Source: Streptomyces mutomycini (lineage in GTDB: Bacteria > Actinomycetota > Actinomycetes > Streptomycetales > Streptomycetaceae). From it: DNA of 32,448 nucleotides. The position numbers were made by a program, and so were the translations under genes. The DNA is taken from NCBI RefSeq assembly GCF_001700505.1, contig NZ_MAPV01000017.1:1-32448 (forward strand), written 5' to 3'. The notes beneath the pieces were generated by a model. The model was given only the letters and a program-made list of their open reading frames with translations. It did no database searches and was not told where the DNA came from. Of this stretch, positions 1 through 7,824 are shown one piece after another (the first letter of the stretch is position 1; each line of letters starts with the position of its first letter).

Positions 1-2
1 GG

Positions 3-779
3 CGGGTCCAGGCGTACGCCGCCGTGGACGCCTCGCAGTGCAGGCTGGTGTTCGCAGTGGACGGTCGCAACCGGCCGCCCTCCTGGACAGCCCTGACCAT
101 CATCGATGACGCGGACGGCGTCTTCGCCGACGAGGAGTCACACAAACGGCGTTGGCGTGGCTGGCTGTACTGGAGCAATCTGCTGCAGTTCCTGGAGCAC
201 GGTGGAGGCGACAGCGTTCAGCTGACGGCCGGGCAGCTGGATGGCTTCACACCCGAAACACTGACGGTCGCGGGTGGGGCAGGGCTCCTCACGACGATGC
301 TCTCCTTGGAGGCGATGGCCGCTCCGGCCCCACCCACCGATCCGGCTGAGACCGTCATCGTTCTTGCCACGCCTGCTACACCCGGCCGGGACCCGGGATG
401 GGACCAGGTCATCGAACACCTCGACCCGGACGAAGTGGGGCTCCAGGACCTCGTCCTACGCCTCGCTGCGGTATCCGGCATCCCCGTGCCGGCCGACGGT
501 CACGAGCTGGACGACCGTGGCTGGATGGCCGAGTTGGCCTGGGTGGATGCGCGCATCGGTGTCGTCCTCTCTCCGCATCCCGCCGCCGGGGACGACCGCG
601 ACCCCGAGAGCGAGGACCGGGACCGGGCCTTCGCCGGCGCCGGCTGGGAGGTACGTCCGGCGACTGCCTGGACGGCCCAGGAGATCGCGCAACGGCTCGG
701 CGTACAACCATCAGCCGGTGACACATGCCGTGACCAGCAGAACGACCGCTTCATGAAGGACGGGGAAGACCAGTCGTGA
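3..779 (+). CDS. C-terminal part of an unidentified protein, open at the window edge
   Basis: The reading frame is open from the first complete codon (position 3) to the TGA at 777-779. A GTG at 24 could be read as a start, but there is no ribosome binding site in front of it and the codons before it (RVQAYAA) read like normal protein, so I take this as the 3' end of a longer gene. The visible 258 residues have a Trp-rich patch (WRGWLYWSNLLQFL), a hydrophobic beta-strand-like stretch (TVIVLATPAT), and an acidic, Asp/Glu-rich tail. I recognise no catalytic motif and assign no function. The stop codon overlaps the GTG of the helicase gene (GTGA, 776-779), so the two are translationally coupled and probably work together. 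A large helicase or nuclease subunit is one possibility, but nothing visible proves it. Confidence 0.7.
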   Translation, partial: RVQAYAAVDASQCRLVFAVDGRNRPPSWTALTIIDDADGVFADEESHKRRWRGWLYWSNLLQFLEHGGGDSVQLTAGQLDGFTPETLTVAGGAGLLTTMLSLEAMAAPAPPTDPAETVIVLATPATPGRDPGWDQVIEHLDPDEVGLQDLVLRLAAVSGIPVPADGHELDDRGWMAELAWVDARIGVVLSPHPAAGDDRDPESEDRDRAFAGAGWEVRPATAWTAQEIAQRLGVQPSAGDTCRDQQNDRFMKDGEDQS

Positions 780-3061
780 CCAACCAGAGTGTGACCCTGC
801 GCCTGCTCGACAAGGCGGACAGGGAGATCCTCAAGCTTCCCCGCTCGGTCAAGGGCGCGATCTACGACTTCCAGCACAAGTTCAAGAACAACCCGGGCTC
901 CACCGGCCTGCAGCTCAAGCAGCTCAAGGGCCACGAGAAGCTCTGGTCGGCGCGCGTCAACGACGAGTACAGGGCGCTGCTGCTGCGCCTGGCCGATGGG
1001 GACTGGCTGATCGTCTCGGTCAAGCACCGCAAGGACGTCTACGAGCACCTCGACCGACTGGCGTACTCGGTCAACCGCATCACCGGTGGTATCGAGTACG
1101 TCGACCTCCAGGTCGTGGAGGAAAGCGTGCTGGCGGCGCGGGCTGGGACCGCTCCCCCGGCAGCAGCGGCCAGCGCCGCCCCGGAGCCGGGCCCCCGTGT
1201 GGAACCCGTGCCTGAGCAAGCAGCCTCCCCGGCACACGCGCCGCTGTTCCTGGCCTGGACCGAGCAGCAACTCACGGACCTCGGTGTAGCCGGGCCACTG
1301 ATCCCGGTCATCCAGGCGCTCACCACCGAGGACCAACTGCTGGGGCTCGTCGACTACGCGCCACAGCTGACCGGTGAGGTCCTGCTCGCGCTCTACGACA
1401 AGAAGTCGTTCGACGAGGTCCTCGAACAGGTCACCGCACCTGTCGCCACGCCTGAGACGGTCGACACCACTGACTTCCGAGCCGCCGTCGAACGCCCCGC
1501 GACCATCGTCACGACAACCGACGAGGCGCTGCGGGAAGCATTGGAGGGCGAGGACTTCGGTCGTTGGAAGGTTTTCCTCCACCCCACTCAGGCCAAGCTC
1601 GTGAACCGCGACTACAACGGCCCCGCACGCGTTGGAGGCGGCCCGGGCACCGGCAAGACAATCGTGGCTCTGCACCGGGTGAAGCACCTGGTCGAGCAAC
1701 TCCCGCCGGGCCGGGACAAGCCGATTCTGCTCACGACGTTCAACAAGAATCTGGCTGCCGACCTCCGCTCCCGTCTTCTGGCGCTCGGTGGGGAAGCGCT
1801 GCTCGGCCGCGTCGAGATCAGCCATGTCGACCAGCTCGCCCTGCGAATCGTGCGCGAGGCCGAGCCCGGCAGCCGCAAACAGACCATCGACGACAACCAG
1901 GCTGTACGCGAATGGCGTTCGCTGCTCGAAGAACTCGACGAGTCGGGCTGGGACGCAGAGTTCCTGCAGGACGAGTGGTCACAGGTCATCCTTGGGCAGG
2001 CCGTCGCGTCGCGTACGGAATACTTCCGTGCCCGCAGGGCCGGACGTGGCCGCACGCTCACGCGAGCCGAGCGTGCCGACATCTGGCAACTCGCCGAGCG
2101 CTTCACCCAACGCCTCGACCGTCTGGGCCGGCAGACCTGGGACCAGGTGTCCGAACGGGCCGCGCGCCTGGAGATGCAGCGCGAGCAGCGGATTCTGGCG
2201 ATCAACCAGCAGCGGGAGGAGGCCGGCGGACTCGACAACATTCACCTGCAGGCAGGCTCCGGCGGATGGCTCCGCTACCGCTACCGGCACATCGTGGTCG
2301 ACGAGGCTCAGGACCTGCGGCCCGCGCACTGGAAGATGCTGCGCGCGATGACCGCACACAGCCGCAACGACCTGTTCCTCGTCGGCGACACCCATCAACG
2401 CATCTACAAGAACCAGGTGACGCTCGGGAGCCTCGGCATCAACATCCGTGGACGTGCATCGAAGCTGAGCCTGAGCTACCGCACCACCCGGCAGATCCTG
2501 CGCTCGGCACTCGACGTACTCAGCCAGGAGAAGTACGACGACCTCGACGGCAACGAGGAGACCCTGGCCGGCTACCGGTCGGTCCTCAGTGGCGGAGTGC
2601 CCGACCTGCACGGGTGCACTGACTGGGGGGCCGAACGGGAGGCCATCGCCATGCTGATCGACAGCTGGGACGACATCCCGCACGAGCAGATCGCGATCTG
2701 CGTGCCGACGAACCAGATGGCGAGCGAAGCCGCGACCACTCTGGCGGAGCACGGAGTCCGGGCCGTGGAGATCGGCCCCGACGGTCCACGCGGTGACGGC
2801 GGCGTACACATCGGCACGATGTTCCGCTTCAAGGGTCTCGAGTACCAGCGCATGATCGTCGCCGGGGTCAGCGACGGGCTGATCCCCAGGGACGACGTGA
2901 ACCGGAGGCGTACCGCCGATCCGGTGCGCTACCGGCGCGAGGTCCAGCAGGCACGCTCGCTGCTGTTCGTCGCCACCACGCGGGCCCGCGACAGTCTGGA
3001 CATCTTCTGGCACGGCACGCCGAGCCCGTTCCTGGCGCCTCTGGTGGCCGCCGGAGGGTGA
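776..3061 (+). CDS. RelE/ParE-like domain fused to UvrD/Rep-type superfamily 1 helicase
   Basis: A 761-residue protein starting at GTG 776. Residues ~5-97 look like a RelE/ParE toxin fold: a basic helical start, then LKQLKG, LWSARVNDEYRALLL and IVSVKHRKDVYEHLDR, matching the usual Leu-Lys-Gly / Arg-x-Arg-x-x-x-x-Tyr-Arg / His-Arg-x-x-x-Tyr order. A Pro/Ala-rich linker (~120-155) and a small helical region (~160-225) follow. The helicase core runs from ~275 to the end: HPTQAKLV (Q motif), GGGPGTGKT (Walker A, ~287-295), VVDEAQDL (motif II, ~507-514), LVGDTHQRIY (motif III), LSYRTTRQI (motif IV), FRFKGLEYQRM (motif V) and FVATTRARD (motif VI). All ATPase motifs look intact. The job of the fused toxin-like module is unknown; it may contact ribosome or RNA, or only serve as a protein interaction domain. 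Coupling to the upstream gene suggests a two-gene DNA-repair or defence cassette, which is inference. Confidence 0.88.
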   Translation: MTNQSVTLRLLDKADREILKLPRSVKGAIYDFQHKFKNNPGSTGLQLKQLKGHEKLWSARVNDEYRALLLRLADGDWLIVSVKHRKDVYEHLDRLAYSVNRITGGIEYVDLQVVEESVLAARAGTAPPAAAASAAPEPGPRVEPVPEQAASPAHAPLFLAWTEQQLTDLGVAGPLIPVIQALTTEDQLLGLVDYAPQLTGEVLLALYDKKSFDEVLEQVTAPVATPETVDTTDFRAAVERPATIVTTTDEALREALEGEDFGRWKVFLHPTQAKLVNRDYNGPARVGGGPGTGKTIVALHRVKHLVEQLPPGRDKPILLTTFNKNLAADLRSRLLALGGEALLGRVEISHVDQLALRIVREAEPGSRKQTIDDNQAVREWRSLLEELDESGWDAEFLQDEWSQVILGQAVASRTEYFRARRAGRGRTLTRAERADIWQLAERFTQRLDRLGRQTWDQVSERAARLEMQREQRILAINQQREEAGGLDNIHLQAGSGGWLRYRYRHIVVDEAQDLRPAHWKMLRAMTAHSRNDLFLVGDTHQRIYKNQVTLGSLGINIRGRASKLSLSYRTTRQILRSALDVLSQEKYDDLDGNEETLAGYRSVLSGGVPDLHGCTDWGAEREAIAMLIDSWDDIPHEQIAICVPTNQMASEAATTLAEHGVRAVEIGPDGPRGDGGVHIGTMFRFKGLEYQRMIVAGVSDGLIPRDDVNRRRTADPVRYRREVQQARSLLFVATTRARDSLDIFWHGTPSPFLAPLVAAGG

Positions 3062-3120
3062 GGGGGCGCCAAGGGCTGCGGTCTCCTTGCGGGACGAGGA
3101 TCGGGGGCCGCAGGTTCTCC

Positions 3121-3144
3121 ACCGGTGTGCGGCGCACCGCCGGT
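3121..3144. terminator. Weak hairpin between convergent helicase and HEAT-repeat genes
   Basis: ACCGG-GTGC (with one bulged T) can pair with GCAC-CCGGT (with a bulged CG) about 60 nt after the helicase stop. It is short and imperfect, with no U-tract. The rest of 3062-3321 shows no convincing gene or signal. Confidence 0.3.
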
Positions 3145-3321
3145 GCGGTCTCTGGGAAAGGTGGGTAGGGCGACAGGAACGCGTAAACGTTCTGGGTAAG
3201 CGCGGCGGCCTTCAGGTCGCTCTGCAGCGAGGGCCGACACCGGTTTGACGCGACGGGCCTGTCGAGACCCTGCGGTGAGATGGTGCTGCGAGCCGGGTCG
3301 CGTAGGAAACGGCCCGCCCGC

Positions 3322-3894
3322 TCAGCCCCCCGGCAGCCGCGTGAGCGCCTCCGCCGCCGCTGTGCCGAGCCGCGGGTGCGGCAGCGCGGCCTCCAGGACC
3401 GGGCGGGCCCTGTGGTCCCCCAGGCTCCCCAGTCCCTCGACACAGGCGAGCGCGACGCGCCAGTGCGGTTCACCGGGCGTCAGCAGCCGGTGCAGGGTGC
3501 TGACCAGGGCGGGCACCGATTCGGGAGCGCGCAGGGCGGTCAGCAGCCGCACCGGGTGCAGGGCGTAGGCCGTACGCATGCTGTTGGTGGCGAGCGCGGC
3601 CGCGGCCCTGGGTGTCCTGGGGTCACCGAGGAGCCGGAGGGCGTGTGCGGCGGATACGCACCGCTCGGGATCGCGGTGGTTGAGGAGGAGCACCAGCGCC
3701 TCGAAGGCCCGGCGGTCACCTCGGCAGCCGAGCCGGAACGCCGCGATCTCACGTGCCCACAGCGGGCGTTCGCGCTCGACCAGGACCAGAGCCAGCTCCT
3801 CGTCGTCCTCGGTGGCGAGCAGTCTCCGGAACGTCTCGGACCCACCCGCCTCGTCGCCGAGCCTGTCCGTCAGCGAGCGGAACTCCTCGTCCAT
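3322..3894 (-). CDS. HEAT-repeat protein
   Basis: A 190-residue all-helical protein starting at ATG 3894. It consists of repeating ~30-residue helix pairs rich in Ala/Leu with Asp/Arg turns: REIAAFRLGCRGDRRAFEALVLLL, SAAHALRLLGDPRTPRAAAALA, LLTALRAPESVPALVSTL and ACVEGLGSLGDHRARPVLEAAL. This is the pattern of HEAT/PBS-lyase-type repeats, which form protein-binding solenoids. No catalytic residues or membrane segments are visible. It is convergent with the helicase and divergent from the 3-hydroxyacyl-CoA dehydrogenase gene. A -10-like box lies seven bases before the ATG, so the transcript is probably leaderless (see the promoter entry). Molecular partner unknown. Confidence 0.8.
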   Translation of the reverse strand: MDEEFRSLTDRLGDEAGGSETFRRLLATEDDEELALVLVERERPLWAREIAAFRLGCRGDRRAFEALVLLLNHRDPERCVSAAHALRLLGDPRTPRAAAALATNSMRTAYALHPVRLLTALRAPESVPALVSTLHRLLTPGEPHWRVALACVEGLGSLGDHRARPVLEAALPHPRLGTAAAEALTRLPGG

Positions 3895-4272
3895 GACGGT
3901 GAGTTTAGCAACGAGTACGCAGGGTGTCCGGCGAGTGTCCCTGTCCGGGCGGACCGGGAGTTCGCGGAACTGTGTGCCAGTGCACAGACGACCAGGGCTG
4001 GCGCGCTCGTTACTCGCCGGTTAAGCTCAGGTGAGCGGGACACACACCCCGCAGGCTCCGATGGCCTGGTGACGCAGCCATCCGGAGTGCTTGTCGGTTC
4101 GGCAGTTCGTGAGACGCGGCTCGGGACAGAGCCCGTCACCTCATCCCCGTGTGCCGTGCGCACCCGGGACCGTGCACCACGACACACCATTCCCGCACCC
4201 CGAGCGCCGGTTGTTTCCGACCGCGCCCTCCGCCGTGCTCCTCTCAGTCGTCACTCACCCTGGAGTCCCGTG
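3895..4272. other. 378-nt divergent intergenic region
   Basis: This holds the HEAT-gene promoter and must hold the promoter for the dehydrogenase gene. The best rightward candidate is CTGGCG (3998-4003), 18 nt, TAAGCT (4022-4027), which would leave a leader of about 240 nt. Just upstream is a short dyad, CTGTG..CACAG (3970-3987), enclosing CCAGTGC. A GGAG at 4262-4265 is the ribosome binding site for ATG 4273. I see no small gene in it. Confidence 0.4.
3902..3930 (-). promoter_or_regulatory. Leaderless promoter of the HEAT-repeat gene
   Basis: On the minus strand CGGACA (3930-3925) and TAAACT (3907-3902) are 17 nt apart, and the ATG follows seven bases after the -10 box. No Shine-Dalgarno sequence is present, so transcription probably starts at or next to the A of the start codon. 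Confidence 0.5.
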
Positions 4273-6054
4273 ATGGACACCCCTCTCACCACCATTGCCG
4301 TCGTCGGCCTCGGCACCATGGGCACCGGCATCGCCGAGGTCCTGGCCCGGGCGGGCCGCGAGGTCATCGGCATCGACGTCAGCGAAGCCGCCGCCCGTCA
4401 GGCCGTCGCCTCCCTGGAGAACTCCACCGCCCGCGCAGTGCGCCGTGAGCGGATCACGGAGCAGGAGCGGAGCGACATCCTGTCCCGCTTCCGCACGTTC
4501 TCCGACGTGCGGGCCGCCGCGGACGCGGAGCTGGTCATCGAGGTCGTGCCGGAGACGTACGAGATCAAGCAGCAGGTCTTCAGGGAGCTCGACGCCGTCG
4601 TCTCCCCCACAGCGATCCTCGCGACGGGCACCAACGCCCTGTCCGTGACCCGGCTGGCCGCCGAGTCGCAGCACCCGGAGCGTGTCCTCGGCCTGCACTT
4701 CTTCAACCCGGCGCCCGCGATGAAGCTCGTCGAGGTGGTCTCCTCCGTGCTGACCGCGCCGCCTGCCGTGGAGACCGTCACCCGGCTCGCCCGCGAGCTG
4801 GGCAAGGAGCCGGTCGCCGTCGGTGACCGGCCGGGCTTCGTCGCGGACGGCCTCCTGTTCGGCTACCTCAACCAGGCCGCGGCGATGTACGAGGCGAACT
4901 ACGCCTCCCGCGAGGACATCGACGCCGCCATGAAGCTGGGCTGCGGGCTGCCGATGGGCCCCCTGGCGCTGCTCGACCTGATCGGCATCGACACCGCCCG
5001 CACGGTCCTGGAGGCCATGTACTCCGCCTCCCACGACCGGCTGCACGCCCCGGCCCCGGTGCTCGGGCAGCTCAGCGAGGCGGGCCTGACCGGCCGCAAG
5101 TCGGGCCGCGGCTTCTACACGTACGACGCCCCCGGCGGCCAGGACGTGGTGCCGGACGCCCTGACTCCGGCGGCGAGCGCGGGAGCGGTCACCGGGCGGG
5201 ACGTGAACTCGGTGGGCGTGGCCGGTTCGGGCACGATGGCCTCGGGCATCGCGGAGGTCTTCGCGAAGGCCGGGTACGCCGTGGTCCTGGCCGCACGCAG
5301 CCAGGAGAAGGCGGACACGGCCAAGGCACGGATCGCCAAGTCCCTGGGGCGTTCGGTCTCCAAGGGGCGGCTGACCGAGGAGGCGCGGGACGAGACGCTC
5401 GCCCGGATCACCCCGGCCGGCTCGCTGGACTCCTTCGCCGACGTCGACCTCGCGGTCGAGGCGGTCGCCGAGGACCTGGAGGTCAAGCGGGAGCTCTTCG
5501 CGGCCCTGGACAAGGTCTGCAAGCCGGGCGCGGTGCTCGCGACCACCACGTCGTCGCTGCCGGTCGTGGCGGTCGCCAGGGTGACCTCGCGCCCCGAGGA
5601 CGTCATCGGGATGCACTTCTTCAACCCGGCGCCCGCGATGAAGCTGGTCGAGGTGGTCCGTACGGTGCTGACCGCCGACGACGTGCACGCCACGGTCCGC
5701 GAGGTCTGCGTGAAGGTGCGCAAGCACCCGGTCGACTGCGGTGACCGGGCCGGGTTCATCGTGAACGCCCTGCTGTTCCCCTACCTGAACAACGCGATCA
5801 AGATGGTCGAGGAGCACTACGCGACGCTCGACGACATCGACGCGGCGATGAAGCTGGGCGGCGGCTACCCCATGGGGCCGTTCGAGCTCCTGGACGTCGT
5901 CGGCCTGGACGTCTCCCTCGCCATCGAGAAGGTCCTGCACAGCGAGTTCCGCGACCCGGGCCTCGCCCCGGCGCCGCTGCTCGAGCATCTGGTGGCCGCG
6001 GGCTGCCTCGGCCGTAAGACGGGGCGCGGCTTCCGCGAATATGCCCGCCGCTGA
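4273..6054 (+). CDS. Tandem-duplicated 3-hydroxyacyl-CoA (3-hydroxybutyryl-CoA) dehydrogenase
   Basis: A 593-residue cytosolic NAD(P)-dependent dehydrogenase made of two fused ~285-residue copies, twice the usual length of a FadB2/Hbd enzyme. Each copy has a Rossmann motif (GLGTMGTGIAEVLARAG near residue 8; GSGTMASGIAEVFAKAG near 318), an HFFNPAPAMKLVEVV motif with catalytic His142/His448, and a C-terminal GLPMGP or GGYPMGP helical domain. It should interconvert acetoacetyl-CoA and 3-hydroxybutyryl-CoA, feeding crotonyl-CoA to Ccr downstream. The first copy is odd: the usual TSS motif is TNA (120-122) and the usual GFIVN is GFVAD (188-192), so the Ser and Asn of the active site are missing; the second copy keeps both (TSS 426-428, Asn498). 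The start is set by GGAG at 4262-4265. The open frame continues far upstream, but only as antisense to the HEAT gene. Confidence 0.93.
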   Translation: MDTPLTTIAVVGLGTMGTGIAEVLARAGREVIGIDVSEAAARQAVASLENSTARAVRRERITEQERSDILSRFRTFSDVRAAADAELVIEVVPETYEIKQQVFRELDAVVSPTAILATGTNALSVTRLAAESQHPERVLGLHFFNPAPAMKLVEVVSSVLTAPPAVETVTRLARELGKEPVAVGDRPGFVADGLLFGYLNQAAAMYEANYASREDIDAAMKLGCGLPMGPLALLDLIGIDTARTVLEAMYSASHDRLHAPAPVLGQLSEAGLTGRKSGRGFYTYDAPGGQDVVPDALTPAASAGAVTGRDVNSVGVAGSGTMASGIAEVFAKAGYAVVLAARSQEKADTAKARIAKSLGRSVSKGRLTEEARDETLARITPAGSLDSFADVDLAVEAVAEDLEVKRELFAALDKVCKPGAVLATTTSSLPVVAVARVTSRPEDVIGMHFFNPAPAMKLVEVVRTVLTADDVHATVREVCVKVRKHPVDCGDRAGFIVNALLFPYLNNAIKMVEEHYATLDDIDAAMKLGGGYPMGPFELLDVVGLDVSLAIEKVLHSEFRDPGLAPAPLLEHLVAAGCLGRKTGRGFREYARR

Positions 6055-6133
6055 CCCGGGGGCCGGGTGGGGCGGGTTGCTGGGACCCTCGGGCGACCCG
6101 CCCCCACAGGCACGCTCCCCTGCACCGATGGGT

Positions 6134-6139
6134 TACGTT
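6134..6139 (+). promoter_or_regulatory. -10-like box before the TetR gene
   Basis: TACGTT lies six bases before ATG 6146, and no ribosome binding site is seen, which suggests a leaderless transcript. No good -35 is visible, so this is tentative. Confidence 0.35.
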
Positions 6140-6145
6140 CACCTC

Positions 6146-6961
6146 ATGTCCCAACCCGCCAAGTCCCCTCGTTCCTCCGCCGCGACGGACGCCCCGGAGA
6201 GCACCGCCGGCACCCGGGCCGCCGCCCAACGGCTCAAGATGCGCCGCGAACTGGCGGCCGCGGCGATGGAACTCTTCTCCACCAAGGGGTACGAGGCGAC
6301 GACGGTCGACGAGATCGCGGGGGCCGCCGGGGTCGCCCGGCGCACGTTCTTCCGCCACTTCCGCTCCAAGGAAGAGGCCATCTTCCCGGACCACGACGAC
6401 ACCCTCGTCAGGGCCGAGGCCGTCCTCAACGCCGCTCCCGCGCACGAGCACCCCCTCGACACGGTGTGCCGCGGCATCAAAGAGGTCATGAAGATGTACG
6501 CGGCGAAACCCGCGGTCTCCGTGGCGCGCTACAAGCTGACCCGGGAGGTGCCCACGCTCCGCGAGGCCGAGATCGCCTCGGTGGCCCGCTACGAGCGGCT
6601 GTTCACGCGCTATCTGCTGGGCCATTTCGACGAGCGCGACCACCATGTGGGCAATGACGACCCGCTGCTCGCCGAGGTCGCCGCATCCGCCGTGGTGACG
6701 GCGCACAACCACGTGCTGCGGCGCTGGCTGCGCGCGGACGGCCACGGCGACGTGGAGTCGCAGCTCGACCATGCCTTCGCGATCGTCCGGGAGACCTTCG
6801 GCACGGGGATCGGAGCGGGGCGGACCGCGGGGGGCGAGCCGGACAGGGCCCCTGCGGCGTCGGTGTCCAGGGAGGGCGAGGTGCTGGTCGCCGTGGCCCG
6901 TACCGACGCACCCCTCGACGAGGTCATGCGCACGATCCAGCAGGCACTGAAAGAGCACTGA
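6146..6961 (+). CDS. TetR-family transcriptional regulator
   Basis: A 271-residue DNA-binding repressor. The N-terminal helix-turn-helix (about residues 33-80) is classical: MELFSTKGYEATTVDEIAGA followed by GVARRTFFRHFRSKEEAIF. The rest is an Ala/Leu-rich helical ligand-binding domain. ATG 6146 is preferred over ATG 6128 because a -10-like TACGTT sits six bases before it; MGYVHL would be added by the earlier start. The C-terminus (EVMRTIQQALKEH) is a short amphipathic helix. The gene stands 91 nt after the dehydrogenase and just upstream of the GNAT and EMC genes, so control of acyl-CoA metabolism in this neighbourhood is a reasonable inference, but its ligand and operator are not shown by the sequence. 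Confidence 0.9.
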   Translation: MSQPAKSPRSSAATDAPESTAGTRAAAQRLKMRRELAAAAMELFSTKGYEATTVDEIAGAAGVARRTFFRHFRSKEEAIFPDHDDTLVRAEAVLNAAPAHEHPLDTVCRGIKEVMKMYAAKPAVSVARYKLTREVPTLREAEIASVARYERLFTRYLLGHFDERDHHVGNDDPLLAEVAASAVVTAHNHVLRRWLRADGHGDVESQLDHAFAIVRETFGTGIGAGRTAGGEPDRAPAASVSREGEVLVAVARTDAPLDEVMRTIQQALKEH

Positions 6962-6971
6962 GCGTCCGCCG

Positions 6972-7008
6972 CGGCAGCCGAAACCCGGTTGCCGGGGTCC
7001 GGACCCCG
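6972..7008. terminator. Two adjacent hairpins after the TetR gene
   Basis: CGGCAGCCG (6972-6980) pairs with CGGTTGCCG (6986-6994) through a 5-nt loop, with one G-U pair. It is followed by the perfect 16-nt palindrome CGGGGTCCGGACCCCG (6993-7008). The two share two bases and lie between the TetR stop and the GNAT start. They could end the TetR transcript, although the DNA palindrome could also be a protein-binding site. Confidence 0.45.
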
Positions 7009-7023
7009 TGCTCGGGTGTGCCG

Positions 7024-7824
7024 ATGACACAAGACCCGACAGCAGCACTGCTTGCCCTCTTCGACGACGAGATGCGTCGGCACGCCCGCCCCGACGCCCC
7101 CGGCGTACGGGTCGAGCGCACGCCCGACCTGGTCCGCCAGGTCGGCACCCCGGACGACTGGAACGGTGTCGTCTGGACGGCCCCGGACCTCGATGCCGAA
7201 CGCGCCGACGCGGCGATCGCGGCGCAGGTGGACTACTACACCGCCCTGGGGCACGAGGAGTTCGAGTGGAAGCTGTACTCCCACGACCGGCCCGCCGATC
7301 TGGGAGAGCGGCTGCGCAGGGCGGGTTTCGAGCCGGAGCCGCCGGAGACCCTGTTCGTCGCCCCGGTCACCGGCCTGCCCGCCGCCGCGGAACTTCCCGC
7401 CGGTGTGGATCTGCACACGGTGTCCGACGCGGCCGGGGTGGAGCTGATGATCCGGGCGCATGAGCAGGCCTTCGGCACCGACAGTTCCTGGCTGCGTCAG
7501 CGGACGCTGACCCGGCTCGCCGAGGCCCCTGACACATTGGTCGCGGTCGTGGTCCTCGCGGACGGCGAGCCCGTGAGCGCCGCCCGCATGGAGCTCTGCC
7601 CCGGTACCGGGTTCGCCGGCCTCTGGGGCGGCGGAACGGCGGCACCCTGGCGGGGCAGGGGCATCTACCGGGCGCTGATCGCCCACCGGGCCCGTATCGC
7701 CGCCGAGCGCGGCTACCGCTATCTGCAGGTCGACGCGACCGACCAGTCGGCCCCGATCCTGCGCCGGCTCGGCTTCACGGCTCTGAGCACGACGACCCCG
7801 TACGCCTACCGCACCACGCCGTAA
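7024..7824 (+). CDS. GNAT-family N-acetyltransferase
   Basis: A 266-residue protein. The C-terminal ~150 residues carry the GNAT acetyl-CoA binding signature: the VVVLADGEPVSAARMEL strands, then GLWGGGTAAPWRGRGIYRAL (R/Q-x-x-G-x-G/A motif), and YLQVDATDQSAPILRRLGF, the typical last strand-helix. The N-terminal half (VERTPDLVRQVG, DYYTALGHEEFEWKLYSHDRP, LRRAGFEPEP) is itself GNAT-like, so this may be a degenerate tandem GNAT. It should transfer an acetyl group from acetyl-CoA to an amine or protein lysine; the substrate cannot be told. GTG 7018 is an in-frame alternative start. There is little sign of its own promoter, so it may depend on read-through past the hairpins at 6972-7008. Confidence 0.88.
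   Translation: MTQDPTAALLALFDDEMRRHARPDAPGVRVERTPDLVRQVGTPDDWNGVVWTAPDLDAERADAAIAAQVDYYTALGHEEFEWKLYSHDRPADLGERLRRAGFEPEPPETLFVAPVTGLPAAAELPAGVDLHTVSDAAGVELMIRAHEQAFGTDSSWLRQRTLTRLAEAPDTLVAVVVLADGEPVSAARMELCPGTGFAGLWGGGTAAPWRGRGIYRALIAHRARIAAERGYRYLQVDATDQSAPILRRLGFTALSTTTPYAYRTTP

Noticed and set aside
500..1825. Large minus-strand open frame over the helicase
   Set aside because: It is the GC-rich antisense shadow of the helicase gene: low-complexity, no motif, no ribosome binding site.
3970..3987. CTGTG..CACAG dyad as a firm operator
   Set aside because: Arms are only 5 bp and the centre does not match; kept only as a weak hint in the region entry.
3280..4272. Long upstream extension of the dehydrogenase reading frame
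   Set aside because: It runs antisense through the HEAT-repeat gene with Arg/Pro-rich composition and no ribosome binding site; GGAG at 4262-4265 marks the real start.
4255..5988. Minus-strand open frame over the dehydrogenase
   Set aside because: Asp/Val/Arg/Gly-rich shadow of a well-identified gene.
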